Origin: Polynucleobacter sp.
Lineage (GTDB): Bacteria; Pseudomonadota; Gammaproteobacteria; Burkholderiales; Burkholderiaceae_D
NCBI GenBank assembly: GCA_021737945.1
Contig: JAIPCX010000011.1
Coordinates: 1 to 64,000 of the forward strand
Reading direction: 5' to 3'
DNA: 64,000 nt
Under the pieces are notes generated by a model that was not told the DNA's origin, did not search any database, and saw nothing but the letters and a program-made list of their open reading frames with translations. Of the stretch, positions 47,854-57,477 are shown piece by piece. The translations under genes were made by a program, and so were the position numbers. Each line of letters opens with the position of its first letter. Position 1 is the first letter of the stretch.

Positions 47854-49110
47854 TTAGCTCGCTAGCAAACGCTGAATACGCGCGCTGGCAGGTGGGTGTG
47901 AATCATAAAACGCAGAATGCAGAGGGTCTGGCGTAAGTGTTGAGGCATTGTCTTCGTATAGTTTGACCAATGCCGAAACCAGATCGTGAGAGTTACTGTG
48001 TTTAGCAGCGAATGCATCAGCCTCAAATTCATTTTTGCGCGATGTCAGCGACAGTAACGGCGAAAGAAGAAAGGTGAACAAGGGTAGCGTAAACATAAAT
48101 AAAATCAGCGCCATCGCATCATTACTCGCATCCATCATGGGCAATACGCCCAGGCCCAGATAAAACCACGTTTGATTTTTCAAAAATCCCAGTAGCGCTA
48201 AAAAGCCCAGCGAGATGATGAACATTACGGCTATGCGCTTAACTACGTGATTTAGTTTGAAGTGACCCAGCTCGTGCGCAAGTACGGCTTCAATTTCATT
48301 CGGTGCCAGACGTGAAAGCAAGGTATCGAAAAAAACGATACGTTTAGCAGAGCCAAAGCCGGAAAAATACGCATTGCCATGAGCGCTGCGGCGCGAACCA
48401 TCCATGACGAATAAGCCCTTGCTGGCAAAGCCTACGCGCTGCATCAATCCTTCTATGCGGCTTTTCAAGCTCTCGTCAGACAGCGGAGTAAATTTATTAA
48501 ATAGAGGTGCGATCAGATTTTGATACAGACCCAGCATGAGTATTTGAAATCCACACCAAATCAGCCAGGCGTATAACCACCATAATGATCCTGCTTGCTC
48601 CATCACTGTCAGTGTGACCCAAAGCAGGGGTAGACCAATTGCAGCGCCGATCAGGCTGTGCTTAATCATGTCTGAGAAAAACAGTCCGGGTGTCATTTTA
48701 TTAAAGCCGAACTTTTCTTCCAGGCGAAACTGTTTGTAGTAATCCAGTGGCAGATCAATGATTTCTGAAATGATGGCGACGGCAGCGATCAAACCAATTT
48801 GATACAGCATGCCCGGGCCAGTAAAACTGATAATGCTGAGTGATAGCCATTGCAAGCCGCCGAGTAGCGTAAAGCCTATTAATACAGCGGCATTCACCAC
48901 CAATAGCACCAGCTTGAGCTGAGTCTTGGCGATAGTGTAATCAGCCGCTTTTTGGTGAGCTTCGAGTGGAATTTTTTGCGCAAATTGCTCAGGTACTGCT
49001 GCACGATGTTGCGCAACATAGCGGATATGGCGTGTTGACAGCCACATTTTGACCATGAGAGTCGCCAGCACGAAGGCGGCAAAAAGCAGGGAGAAGCTTT
49101 GTGGGTCCAT
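47854..49110 (-). CDS. Ste24-type M48 zinc metalloprotease
   Basis: The 418-residue integral membrane protease has several hydrophobic helices and the intact zinc motif HELGH (about 278-282, in [17 protein letters not shown]). The third ligand region is [13 protein letters not shown]-like ([11 protein letters not shown]). The overall layout matches CAAX prenyl protease 1/Ste24 homologues; bacterial members probably act in membrane protein quality control. It contrasts with the degenerate M48-like lipoprotein at 16946. It is divergent from orn, with only 56 bp between start codons. Confidence 0.93.
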   Translation of the reverse strand: MDPQSFSLLFAAFVLATLMVKMWLSTRHIRYVAQHRAAVPEQFAQKIPLEAHQKAADYTIAKTQLKLVLLVVNAAVLIGFTLLGGLQWLSLSIISFTGPGMLYQIGLIAAVAIISEIIDLPLDYYKQFRLEEKFGFNKMTPGLFFSDMIKHSLIGAAIGLPLLWVTLTVMEQAGSLWWLYAWLIWCGFQILMLGLYQNLIAPLFNKFTPLSDESLKSRIEGLMQRVGFASKGLFVMDGSRRSAHGNAYFSGFGSAKRIVFFDTLLSRLAPNEIEAVLAHELGHFKLNHVVKRIAVMFIISLGFLALLGFLKNQTWFYLGLGVLPMMDASNDAMALILFMFTLPLFTFLLSPLLSLTSRKNEFEADAFAAKHSNSHDLVSALVKLYEDNASTLTPDPLHSAFYDSHPPASARIQRLLAS

Positions 49111-49166
49111 GTGAGAAAATAGTAACTATTGTTGAAATGAAGATTAAACCACTTAGGAAACAGATT

Positions 49167-49763
49167 ATGTCACAAGCACCAGAAGTCGATAGCGGAGCAG
49201 TCGGCTCAGTTACACCCGCTGTGCCGAATGAAATGAATCTGGTCTGGATCGATATGGAAATGACCGGTCTCAACCCTGATCACGATCGGGTTATTGAGCT
49301 GGCAGCCATTGTGACGGATGCGGAATTGAATGTCCTGGCCGAAGGGCCGGTTTTTACGATTCATCAGTCCGATCAAGTGTTAGATGGTATGGATGCGTGG
49401 AACAAAGGGACGCATGGTCGTTCCGGCCTGATTGATAGGGTAAAGGCATCAACTACGACGGAAGAACAAGCATCGGCTGCGATGATTGAATTTTTAAAAG
49501 TCTATGTTCCAGCAGGTAAATCGCCTATGTGTGGCAATTCGATTTGTCAGGATCGTCGTTTTATGGCGCGCCATATGCCGACCCTGGAAGAGTTTTTCCA
49601 TTATCGAAATATTGATGTGTCTACGCTTAAAGAATTGTGTCGACGCTGGAAGCCTGAATTGATCGCAGGTTTCAAGAAACATCAATTGCACACGGCACTA
49701 GCTGATATTCGCGAATCGGTCGAAGAACTTCGTTACTACCGCGAGCATTTTATTAGCGTGTAA
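49167..49763 (+). CDS. orn: Oligoribonuclease
   Basis: This 3'-5' exoribonuclease of the DEDDh family finishes degradation of very short RNAs, notably pGpG from cyclic di-GMP. The 198-residue form starts at ATG 49167 ([14 protein letters not shown]) after AGGAAA; a start at [12 protein letters not shown] is also possible. Catalytic residues lie in WIDMEMTGL (Asp29 and Glu31), [11 protein letters not shown] and [10 protein letters not shown]. The N-terminal extension of about 22 residues before [12 protein letters not shown] is longer than in E. coli. Confidence 0.96.
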   Translation: MSQAPEVDSGAVGSVTPAVPNEMNLVWIDMEMTGLNPDHDRVIELAAIVTDAELNVLAEGPVFTIHQSDQVLDGMDAWNKGTHGRSGLIDRVKASTTTEEQASAAMIEFLKVYVPAGKSPMCGNSICQDRRFMARHMPTLEEFFHYRNIDVSTLKELCRRWKPELIAGFKKHQLHTALADIRESVEELRYYREHFISV

Positions 49764-49806
49764 ATTGTAGGATAGGTATAAAATTTTTTATGAATGTGGT
49801 GTCGCT

Positions 49807-50508
49807 ATGTTAAAGCTTAGAAAATCCGAAGATCGTGGTATTGCCAATCATGGTTGGCTCAAGAGTTATCACTCGTTTTCATTTGCCAGTTATTACGATC
49901 CTCAATACACGGGCTGGGGAAACCTATTGGTGATCAATGAAGATAGAGTCGCTCCCGGCCGAGGTTTTGGTAAGCATGGTCACCAAAACATGGAGATCAT
50001 CAGCTACGTTCTCTCAGGTGAGTTAGCGCACCAAGATAGTATGGGTAATGTGAAAAGTATTCCGCCGGGGGATGTGCAGCGTATGAGTGCAGGAACAGGC
50101 GTGATGCATAGTGAGTTTAATCATGCACCAGACCAAACTACGCATTTTTTACAAATATGGATAGAGCCTAACGTTGCCAACATCCCGCCCAGCTATGAAC
50201 AAAAGACCATTCCTGCGACAACCAAAGAAGGTAGTTTGAAGTTGATTGCTTCGCCGGATGGGGCGGGTGATTCTGTCGTCATACATGCTAATGCCAAACT
50301 ATATGCCGGATTATTCGACGGCGATCAGCAAACACAGTTAGCGCTGGATCCACAACGGAAAGCCTACGTTCATTTGATCAAGGGTGATCTTGAAGTCAAT
50401 GGACAAAAATTAACAACAGGTGATGCGCTGATGATTGAACAAGAACATCAATTGCATCTGAGTCAGGGTCATCAAGCCGAAGTATTAGTATTTGACTTGG
50501 CGCCCTGA
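49807..50508 (+). CDS. Pirin family protein (YhaK/YhhW-like bicupin)
   Basis: The 233-residue bicupin has the pirin N-terminal block (HSFSFASYYDPQYTGWGNLLVINED). Metal ligands are His57, His59, His102 and Glu104 in GKHGHQNMEII and VMHSEFNH, so a metal site is intact. Some relatives cleave quercetin in vitro, but the physiological role is unclear. It follows orn by 43 bp and is convergent with the UPF0149 gene. Confidence 0.92.
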   Translation: MLKLRKSEDRGIANHGWLKSYHSFSFASYYDPQYTGWGNLLVINEDRVAPGRGFGKHGHQNMEIISYVLSGELAHQDSMGNVKSIPPGDVQRMSAGTGVMHSEFNHAPDQTTHFLQIWIEPNVANIPPSYEQKTIPATTKEGSLKLIASPDGAGDSVVIHANAKLYAGLFDGDQQTQLALDPQRKAYVHLIKGDLEVNGQKLTTGDALMIEQEHQLHLSQGHQAEVLVFDLAP

Positions 50509-50535
50509 GCAAGCTTGAGTTCGAGTTCGTCAATA

Positions 50536-51132
50536 TCAGTGCAAATTCGCTTTGCGTCGCTGTAGCCAAAACCGATGAATCTGCGGGATAGAGGCTTCGA
50601 TTTCAACGGCGAGTTTGTGACATTTAGCCGGATCATCGATCTGGCTAATTTCATCATCACCAATTTCCTCCGCGCCGAGCAAATGTATCGCACGAAGTAA
50701 TTCTGCTTGGGGTGATTGCAGCAGCAAATCCCACGTCTCGTCGCGTAGTGACATGCCCTCAACAAATCCCCAGGCCCAGGCTTCTGCGTCGAGTATGGAT
50801 TGACCTTTCCATTGGTGTTCGCAAAACAGTGGTTCGAAATCATTCGGTGCGACTTCAAAGGTGAGCTTAATGTCTTCCAGCGTGCGGAATATCAATTGCT
50901 CAATATGCTTGGCCTGTTCCGGATTACGAAATTTCGGGCTATCTTCAGGCTCAGGACCCCAGACCCTCGGTAACCACTCGTCAGGGCGTATGGCGTCAGG
51001 ACCTAGAGCTATACAGGTCAGGAAGCCATGCAAAGCATCCATAGTCATCGCTTCGTCGCTGCATCGGTCAGATAACAGGAAGCGGTCAAGTTCGTCGAAC
51101 TCTTGTTCTGATAATAACTGTTCGTTGGACAT
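50536..51132 (-). CDS. UPF0149 (YecA/YgfB) family protein
   Basis: The 198-residue product starts at ATG 51132 (MSNEQLLSEQEFDELDRFLLSD); a longer frame to 51207 would run nearly into srkA. The family core is MDALHGFLTCIALGPDAIRPDEWLPRVWG, and AWAWGFVEGMSLRDETWDLLLQ. It is all-helical. It lacks the C-terminal SEC-C zinc motif of some YecA proteins. The function is unknown. It is divergent from srkA. Confidence 0.88.
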   Translation of the reverse strand: MSNEQLLSEQEFDELDRFLLSDRCSDEAMTMDALHGFLTCIALGPDAIRPDEWLPRVWGPEPEDSPKFRNPEQAKHIEQLIFRTLEDIKLTFEVAPNDFEPLFCEHQWKGQSILDAEAWAWGFVEGMSLRDETWDLLLQSPQAELLRAIHLLGAEEIGDDEISQIDDPAKCHKLAVEIEASIPQIHRFWLQRRKANLH

Positions 51133-51231
51133 GAGACTCTCGAAAAAAGGAATAGAGATCAGTTTAACCGCTTGCGGCAAAGACCATGAGTTTGTCATCG
51201 GATTCATATTATTCAGACTACAATCGGCCGC

Positions 51232-52221
51232 ATGAATTCAACTCCCGAATACACATTTGCAGGACTTGGGCCAGATACCGTGCTGGATGCTCTCGACACG
51301 GTGGGGTTGCAGGGTGATGGCCGCTTACTCGCATTGAACAGCTATGAAAATCGCGTCTATCAAGTGGGTCTTGATCAGGGGGCGCCTATCATCGTCAAAT
51401 TTTATCGTCCGAATCGCTGGAGCGATGAAGCTATCATTGAAGAACATCAATTTTGTGATGAATTAGTTGCTGATGAAATACCGGTTGTCGCGCCAATGAT
51501 TGTGCAGAATGGAATGCTGCATCGATATCAAGGTTATCGTTTCGCCGTCTTTGTACGTCAAGGTGGACGAACGCCGGAATTAGATCAACCCGGTCGATTG
51601 GAATGGATAGGTCGTTTCATGGGGCGTATTCATGCGACAGGCGCCAGAAAAAATTATGTTCATAGAGATAACTTAGACATAGCGAGCTTTGGCGAACGAC
51701 CCAGAGCCTGGTTGTTAGAGCACGATTTCATTCCACAAGAATTACGACAGAGTTGGGTGAGTATCACTGAGCAAGCGTTGCAGGGTGTACGTCATTGTTA
51801 TGAGCGTGCAGGCGATATACGTCTTTTGCGGCTGCATGGTGATTGCCATCCTGGTAATTTGCTATGGACAGATCAGGGGCCCCATTTTGTTGATTTTGAT
51901 GACAGTCGTATGGGTCCCGCCATTCAAGATCTTTGGATGCTGCTGTCGGGCGATCGAGCCGAGATGAGCCGTCAGCTAAGCGATGTGCTGGCCGGCTACG
52001 AGAGTTTTTTTGAATTTGATCAGCGTGAGTTGTATTTGTTAGAAGCGTTGCGCACGCTTAGGTTATTACATTACTCGGCGTGGTTAGCTATGCGCTGGGA
52101 GGACCCGGCGTTTCCTATGGCTTTCCCTTGGTTTAATACAGTTCGTTATTGGCAAGATCGTATTCTCGAGTTGCGGGAGCAAGTCGCCTTGATGGATGAG
52201 CCTCCTCTCTGGCCAATTTGA
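51232..52221 (+). CDS. srkA: Stress response kinase SrkA (YihE-like)
   Basis: The 329-residue protein is an APH/choline-kinase-fold Ser/Thr kinase of the SrkA type, linked in E. coli to protection from death under envelope stress. The N-lobe has ENRVYQVGLDQGAPIIVKFYRP with the ATP-binding Lys. The catalytic loop is LRLHGDCHPGNLLW (about 199-212) and the metal site VDFDDSRMGPAIQDLWMLL. The length is normal. Its stop codon lies inside an FNR-type box that serves the next gene, uspA. Confidence 0.94.
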   Translation: MNSTPEYTFAGLGPDTVLDALDTVGLQGDGRLLALNSYENRVYQVGLDQGAPIIVKFYRPNRWSDEAIIEEHQFCDELVADEIPVVAPMIVQNGMLHRYQGYRFAVFVRQGGRTPELDQPGRLEWIGRFMGRIHATGARKNYVHRDNLDIASFGERPRAWLLEHDFIPQELRQSWVSITEQALQGVRHCYERAGDIRLLRLHGDCHPGNLLWTDQGPHFVDFDDSRMGPAIQDLWMLLSGDRAEMSRQLSDVLAGYESFFEFDQRELYLLEALRTLRLLHYSAWLAMRWEDPAFPMAFPWFNTVRYWQDRILELREQVALMDEPPLWPI

Positions 52222-52231
52222 TCGAGGTCAA
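52218..52231 (+). promoter_or_regulatory. FNR-type box upstream of uspA
   Basis: TTGAT-CGAG-GTCAA (centre 52224.5) overlaps the srkA stop codon. A -10-like TAGAGT at 52253-52258 fits a class II FNR promoter with the box near -41.5 and a start about 52266. Confidence 0.7.
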
Positions 52232-52290
52232 TTTTTTTACAGTGTGCTTTGCTAGAGTCATTGGAAGTCAAATCACTCTGAGGAGTTGTT

Positions 52291-52728
52291 ATGTTTAAAA
52301 AAATTCTTGTACCAACCGATGGATCGCCTATCTCTGAAAAATCAGCCAAGGCGGCGCTAGAGTTTGCGGCCATTAACAAGGCGAGTATTGTCGTGTTGTC
52401 AGTGGCGCAGTCGTATCCCTACATGCTCATGCCAGAGGCGGGTGCGATGTTGGATTTATCGATATACGAAGAAGCGCAAGATCAAGCAGCTCAAGCGAAT
52501 GCCACTAAAATAAAAATCTTAGCTGAGAACGCCAAGGTGGATTTTGAAATCGTTGTGAGGCGCGGAACTCATCCTTATGAAGAAATCATTGCAACAGCAA
52601 ACGAAAAGCATTGCGATGTGATTTGGATTGCCTCGCACGGCCGTCGCGGTCTCGATAAGCTCTTGTTAGGCAGTGAAACACAGCGCGTATTGGCGCACTC
52701 GGTACTGCCGGTCGTGGTGTATCGCTAG
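52291..52728 (+). CDS. Universal stress protein UspA family
   Basis: The 145-residue single-domain Usp starts MFKKILVPTDGSPISEKSAKAALEFA after a GAGGAG site. The ATP-binding pattern is ASHGRRGLDKLLLGSETQRVLAHS. The upstream FNR box suggests induction on oxygen limitation, as reported for some Usp genes of other bacteria. It is tail-to-tail with a tandem-domain Usp, 8 bp away. Confidence 0.94.
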   Translation: MFKKILVPTDGSPISEKSAKAALEFAAINKASIVVLSVAQSYPYMLMPEAGAMLDLSIYEEAQDQAAQANATKIKILAENAKVDFEIVVRRGTHPYEEIIATANEKHCDVIWIASHGRRGLDKLLLGSETQRVLAHSVLPVVVYR

Positions 52729-52736
52729 CGAACTAT

Positions 52737-53576
52737 TTAGTGCGACATTAGTACCGGTATTGTCATCGATAGCAGGATCTCGCGCGTTGCTCCACCGAGT
52801 ACCATTTCACGAAAACGGGTGTGCCCATAGCCACCCATGACAATCAAATCCATAGTTTCATCAGCACAGTAAGACAATAAAGCTTCGCCTTCATTAACGC
52901 GTGTGTCACGACAGATAACATTTACCTTGATCCCGTGACGCGATAAGTACAGTGCGATATCTGCACCGGGTTGTTCTCCATGAGTTTCTGGATTAACGGT
53001 GGGATTAAAGATCACGATATCTGTTTGGCTGCTGCGCTTGAGTAGTGGTAATGCATTCATAATTGCGCGCGTCGCCGTCATGCTGGCATCCCAAGCCACC
53101 GCTATTTTCGTAGGCAAGCCGCTAAATTTTCGGTTGTGGGGCATGATGAGTACTGGACGAACACAGTCCATAACGATCGACTCTGGAAAATCAGACATCA
53201 CGCCCGGCACGCCGCATGCGGGATCAAACTGGCCCACTACCACTAAGTCTGCGTAGCGCGCCTGCAGTGCCATGCCACTCACAGCGTCATCATCCATCAA
53301 ACGTCGTTCAACAGAGCTCACTCGCGTCTGTTTCAACAAGGCAGTGAAATCATCTAAACTTTTATTCGCGTATGCGCGTAAATTTCTCAGGTGATGGTCG
53401 AATGCCGGATCATTCTGATTAAAAGCACCTTCCTCAAATACTAAGTGCGACACGCCTGTCATGGCAGTTCCGATGAGGTGAGCCTGATTGTCTTCGGCAA
53501 TCGCTGCAGCGAGGCGTATGCGTTCAACGGCTGGAGCTGTCTGGTCAACATGCACCAATATTGATTTATACGACAT
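52737..53576 (-). CDS. Tandem-domain universal stress protein
   Basis: The 279-residue protein has two Usp folds. The first (1 to about 145) opens MSYKSILVHVDQTAPAVERIRLAAAIA. The second (about 155-279) opens PTKIAVAWDASMTATRAI and has the nucleotide loop MGGYGHTRFREMVLGGATREIL. Only the second domain keeps the G-x2-G-x9-G pattern. GAAGGA precedes the start at 53576. A near-consensus FNR box lies 137-150 bp upstream. It is convergent with uspA. Confidence 0.93.
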   Translation of the reverse strand: MSYKSILVHVDQTAPAVERIRLAAAIAEDNQAHLIGTAMTGVSHLVFEEGAFNQNDPAFDHHLRNLRAYANKSLDDFTALLKQTRVSSVERRLMDDDAVSGMALQARYADLVVVGQFDPACGVPGVMSDFPESIVMDCVRPVLIMPHNRKFSGLPTKIAVAWDASMTATRAIMNALPLLKRSSQTDIVIFNPTVNPETHGEQPGADIALYLSRHGIKVNVICRDTRVNEGEALLSYCADETMDLIVMGGYGHTRFREMVLGGATREILLSMTIPVLMSH

Positions 53577-53932
53577 GAAAAATCCTTCTTTTCCGAATGC
53601 TCATTGGTAGATGCTAGTTTGCGCACGACTTTTATTCATTAAAAAACTAAGTACACAACACGATGCATGTTCGGATGGTAGATGAGAATGAAGATTTGAT
53701 GTTTCCAAAAATTTGACTCAAATCAAATTTTGTCTAGGGGGGCGTACGGTGGTCATTATTTGAACCATGCATACATTGATAAAGATTAGCACCCGGTTAG
53801 TTTTGACTTAACTCAAGGTAAATGATGAGCAGCCTCACTAGACGTAGTCCGGCCTAAGAACTGTGGTCACCACAGATGTGGAGGTTACAATCGGAAACTA
53901 CACGTTAATCTCAGACTCTCTGACCTTCTGAT
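53577..53932. promoter_or_regulatory. Divergent control region with two FNR-type boxes
   Basis: These 356 bp lie between the tandem Usp gene (minus) and the TauE-like/ccoI unit (plus) and contain no gene. TTGAC-TCAA-ATCAA at 53713-53726 is a near-perfect box; for the minus strand it sits near -41.5 of a start about 53678, with CATTCT as a possible -10. TTGAC-TTAA-CTCAA at 53803-53816 is weaker; for the plus strand a TAGACG hexamer at 53839-53844 is at the matching distance. Each direction may have its own box. Confidence 0.6.
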
Positions 53933-54700
53933 GTGAATCTACTTGCACTAGTCCCCATTTTTCTTATCGGCCTTTTAGGTGGCGTGCATTGCGTAGGAAT
54001 GTGCGGCGGTATTATTGGCGCTTTTTCTGTCGCAGGTCCTCCTGCGAAGACTTTTCCCATTGCAGTTATTACCCAGACTCGCCCAGTAGGTTTTCCTGCT
54101 GCGGGGAGTTTGCGCATACTGGCGTTTAATCTGGGGCGCATAACCAGCTACATGGTGGCGGGTGCTGTGGCGGGTTTGTTAGGCAGTATTCCAGCGTTGA
54201 TCCAGATAACAACACTGCAAAGCATAGGCTACTGGTTGGCGAACGTGCTGTTGATAGCACTCGGTCTCACCTTGATGAATATATGGCATGGCTTAGCGCG
54301 CATTGAGTCCGTCGGGCTATGGTTGTGGCGTCGCGTGCAGCCTTTAATTAGTCGTTTTCTTCCGGTTGAAACGATGTGGCAGGCGGCTGCCTTGGGTAGT
54401 CTGTGGGGCTGGGTACCTTGTGGCATGGTCTACAGCGTACTGATGACCGCGCTACTCACCGGCTCCGCATTGCATGGAGCGCTGGTGATGTTAGCGTTTG
54501 GTGTAGGCACATTACCTTTACTATTTTCTATGGGACTGTTGGGTACGCGCTTACAGGCTAATTTACAAAAGCCGTCTGTCAGAATGTTCGCAGGCTTAGT
54601 GGTATTGAGCTTTGGATTATTAGGTATGTTTCGACTATCGACAGGTATATCGCATGGCTGGTTAGATGCTGTATGCATTACGCCTTCGATGAATCGATGA
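53933..54700 (+). CDS. TauE/SafE-like membrane protein linked to cbb3 oxidase copper supply
   Basis: The 255-residue polytopic protein starts at GTG 53933 (MNLLALVPIFLIGLLGGVHCVGMCGGIIGAFS). The start has no good Shine-Dalgarno, but GVHCVGMCGG is the conserved N-terminal motif of this branch and fixes the reading frame. About six hydrophobic helices follow, with LGSLWGWVPCGMVYSVLMTALLTGSA as second motif. This branch is typically found beside ccoI-ccoS. A role in copper or cofactor supply is inferred from context and the Cys/His/Met motif, not shown. ccoI begins 4 bp after its stop. Confidence 0.85.
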   Translation: MNLLALVPIFLIGLLGGVHCVGMCGGIIGAFSVAGPPAKTFPIAVITQTRPVGFPAAGSLRILAFNLGRITSYMVAGAVAGLLGSIPALIQITTLQSIGYWLANVLLIALGLTLMNIWHGLARIESVGLWLWRRVQPLISRFLPVETMWQAAALGSLWGWVPCGMVYSVLMTALLTGSALHGALVMLAFGVGTLPLLFSMGLLGTRLQANLQKPSVRMFAGLVVLSFGLLGMFRLSTGISHGWLDAVCITPSMNR

Positions 54701-54704
54701 ACTG

Positions 54705-57182
54705 ATGAGCCGCGTACCAATGAAATCATCCACGCCTTGTTTTCACTGCGGTCTTCCGGTACCTGAGAGCGGTCACTGGTCTGTGCGCGTTGATGCGATC
54801 GAGCAGCCGATGTGTTGTCCGGGATGTCAGGCGGTAGCGCAAGCCATTGTCGATTCAGGGCTAACGACTTACTACAGCAGTCGCCAACAATTACCCGAGG
54901 GCGTTGCTGCACCGCTGCCTGAAGCATTGAGTTTGTATGACAGCCCCGAACTAGCAGCGCAATTTACTAATGACGCTGGCGATGCTCAAGCGATGTTATC
55001 GATCGAAGGCATACGTTGTTCGGCGTGCGTTTGGTTGATTGAAAAACGACTATCGCAAGTGCCGGGGTTAAAGAGTGCGAATCTGAATGTGGCGACCGAA
55101 AAGCTGCAAGTGACATGGGATGCGGCACTATCCAAACCCAGCGACATTATTCGCGTGGTACGCGAAGTTGGGTATGTCGCTTATCCGTTTGATCCGATTC
55201 AGCATGGTGACTTATTGCGCAAAAATGCGCGTACGATGTTCAAGCGACTATTTGTCGCTGGCCTGTCGATGATGCAGGTCATGATGTATGCCGTACCGGT
55301 TTACTGGGCTGATGCCGGAAGCATGGAGTCCGATTTAGAACAATTGATGCGCTGGGCAAGTTTACTGTTGACCCTGCCTGCAGTGATGTATTCAGCGCAG
55401 CCGTTTTTTCGTGGCGCGTGGACCGACATTAAAGTACGCACACCAGGTATGGATGTACCCGTTACACTGGGTATCTCCGCAGCGTTTATTGGCAGTGCGT
55501 GGTCAACGATTAATGGTGGTGGTGACGTTTATTTTGATTCCATCACGATGTTTATTTTTTTGTTGCTGGCGAGTCGCTATGTTGAACTGGTGGCGCGTCG
55601 TCGCGCGGCGGCTTCGTTAGAAAAACTTCAATACGCATTGCCAGAATCGGCGCATCTCATGCTCGGTTATCCAGCGAGTCGAAATACGACGATCGTTGCT
55701 GCGTCAACACTGCGCTCTGGCGACATCATACTCAGCAAGCCCGGCGAGGCAATTCCAGTTGATAGCCTCATCATCGATGGAGAAACCACGATCGATCTAT
55801 CGTTGCTCACAGGTGAAAGCCACCCGCAGCCCAGACGACTTGGCGAATCAGTAGCAAGCGGCGCGGTGAATATCAGTCAGCCCGTGACACTGCGTGTAGA
55901 GAAAGTCGCCAGAGACAGTACCTTGGCAGCACTGATTCGTTTGATTGAAAGTGCGGGGCAAGGTAAGCCAACCCTTGCGCAGTGGGCCGATCGAGTGGCG
56001 GCATGGTTTGTTGGTGCGCTGTTAGTGTTTGCCTTAGTTGTGTTGGCATTTTGGAGCTGGCATGACGCAACGCGTGCATGGCCCATCGCGATTGCTGTAT
56101 TAGTCGTCTCTTGTCCGTGTGCCTTGTCACTAGCAACACCATCGGCACTCGCCGCAGTCACTGATCGATTACTCAGACAAGGCGTGCTGGTGATACAACC
56201 GCATGTGATCGAGACGCTGTATCGCGCTACCCATGTGGTCTTAGATAAAACAGGTACGTTGACTGAAGGTCGACCTCAGCTAAGACAAACAGTCACTCTG
56301 GGTGAGGCGAGTCGCGAACAGGTGTTACACATAGCCGCCGCACTGGAGTCGGGTAGTGCGCATCCTTTGTCGCGTGCTTTAGTGGAAGCAGCAGAGCAGC
56401 GTTCAGCAAGGAATGTCGATGTTGAGGCGATCACGCATTATGTCGGGCAGGGCTTGGAAGGAATGATAGCCGGCGAGCTTTATCGCATAGGCAGTCATGC
56501 CTTTGTTTCTGCGCTCTCGGGTGTGGGAGTCGCTGCAAACGAACCGAACGACATGACCTGCATTTATTTAGGTAAGGCATCGGTTTGGTTAGCACGATTT
56601 GATGTGTCGGATGCTTTGAAGCCAGATGCCCAGGCTGTGATTACTTATTTTCAGTCACTGGGTAAGCAAGTCATTCTGCTGTCAGGTGATGCGCCGGGCA
56701 TCGTTCGCCGTATGGCTGATACGCTGGGTATAGACGATGCACACGGTGGCATGTTGCCGCAGCAAAAACTTGAATTCGTTCAGCAATTACAAAGTCAAGG
56801 TGCACGCGTGGTGATGGTGGGTGATGGGATGAATGATGCTGCTGTTTTACGCGCTGCCGACGTATCGTTCGCTATGGGATCGGGTGCGGCATTAGCGCAA
56901 TCGCATGCCGATGCAGTGCTGTTATCTGCCAAGCTTTCATCGCTGATAGACGCAGCAGAAGCAGCCGCTGCCTGCATGACGGTGATACGACAAAACTTAG
57001 CGTGGGCCACACTCTACAATCTGGTGGCTATACCCGCAGCGGCATTCGGCTTACTCGCGCCGTGGATGGCGGGTTTGGGTATGTCAGTGAGTTCGGCTGT
57101 TGTGGTGATAAATGCACTGCGCCTTGAGCGCTTACCAAGCCATTCACCGCGTCATTCACATTATTTGCTTAAGGCTCGCTGA
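54705..57182 (+). CDS. ccoI: Copper-translocating P-type ATPase CcoI (FixI)
   Basis: The 825-residue P1B ATPase delivers copper for assembly of cbb3 cytochrome oxidase. An N-terminal cysteine cluster (CFHCG at 12-16 and CCPGC at 37-41) precedes the heavy-metal domain GIRCSAC (102-108). The membrane site is SCPCALSLATP (CPC at about 470). Phosphorylation motif DKTGTLTEG (about 515) and GDGMNDAAVL (about 706) complete the pump. The start is ATG 54705 (MSRVPMKSS); Met6 is an alternative. Its last base is shared with the ccoS start (TGATG). Confidence 0.96.
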   Translation: MSRVPMKSSTPCFHCGLPVPESGHWSVRVDAIEQPMCCPGCQAVAQAIVDSGLTTYYSSRQQLPEGVAAPLPEALSLYDSPELAAQFTNDAGDAQAMLSIEGIRCSACVWLIEKRLSQVPGLKSANLNVATEKLQVTWDAALSKPSDIIRVVREVGYVAYPFDPIQHGDLLRKNARTMFKRLFVAGLSMMQVMMYAVPVYWADAGSMESDLEQLMRWASLLLTLPAVMYSAQPFFRGAWTDIKVRTPGMDVPVTLGISAAFIGSAWSTINGGGDVYFDSITMFIFLLLASRYVELVARRRAAASLEKLQYALPESAHLMLGYPASRNTTIVAASTLRSGDIILSKPGEAIPVDSLIIDGETTIDLSLLTGESHPQPRRLGESVASGAVNISQPVTLRVEKVARDSTLAALIRLIESAGQGKPTLAQWADRVAAWFVGALLVFALVVLAFWSWHDATRAWPIAIAVLVVSCPCALSLATPSALAAVTDRLLRQGVLVIQPHVIETLYRATHVVLDKTGTLTEGRPQLRQTVTLGEASREQVLHIAAALESGSAHPLSRALVEAAEQRSARNVDVEAITHYVGQGLEGMIAGELYRIGSHAFVSALSGVGVAANEPNDMTCIYLGKASVWLARFDVSDALKPDAQAVITYFQSLGKQVILLSGDAPGIVRRMADTLGIDDAHGGMLPQQKLEFVQQLQSQGARVVMVGDGMNDAAVLRAADVSFAMGSGAALAQSHADAVLLSAKLSSLIDAAEAAAACMTVIRQNLAWATLYNLVAIPAAAFGLLAPWMAGLGMSVSSAVVVINALRLERLPSHSPRHSHYLLKAR

Positions 57183-57367
57183 TGGAAGCGCTGTACTTGT
57201 TGATTCCCTTGTCTGTCGTCGTTGTCTTTGCTGCACTGTGGATTTTTTTTCGTGCGATGGATGGCGGTCAGTTCGATGACCTAGAAGGCCCGGGCATGCG
57301 AATACTGCAGGATGACGACAGCGCTCACCCCGAGACTGAGGAGTCACAAGTACATAACAAGAAATAA
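57182..57367 (+). CDS. ccoS: cbb3-type oxidase assembly protein CcoS
   Basis: The 61-residue protein has one N-terminal membrane helix (LYLLIPLSVVVVFAALWIFFRAM) and the family motif DGGQFDDLEGPGMRIL. It is needed to insert heme and copper in the CcoN subunit. It overlaps ccoI by one base and is 110 bp before ccoN. Confidence 0.95.
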   Translation: MEALYLLIPLSVVVVFAALWIFFRAMDGGQFDDLEGPGMRILQDDDSAHPETEESQVHNKK

Positions 57368-57400
57368 CTTAAGGCGAGTTCCCCTCCCATCGGGTCAAAT

Positions 57401-57414
57401 TTGACTCATGTCAA
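57401..57414 (+). promoter_or_regulatory. FNR/FixK-type box upstream of ccoN
   Basis: TTGAC-TCAT-GTCAA, a perfect dyad (centre 57407.5), lies 63 bp before the ccoN start. A TAACCT hexamer at 57437-57442 fits a class II promoter with start about 57449. Confidence 0.8.
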
Positions 57415-57477
57415 GGAAATTTGCCCAATTGAAACGTAACCTTCAGGCATCTTCGTCCGATACCAGAGGGAGTCTTT

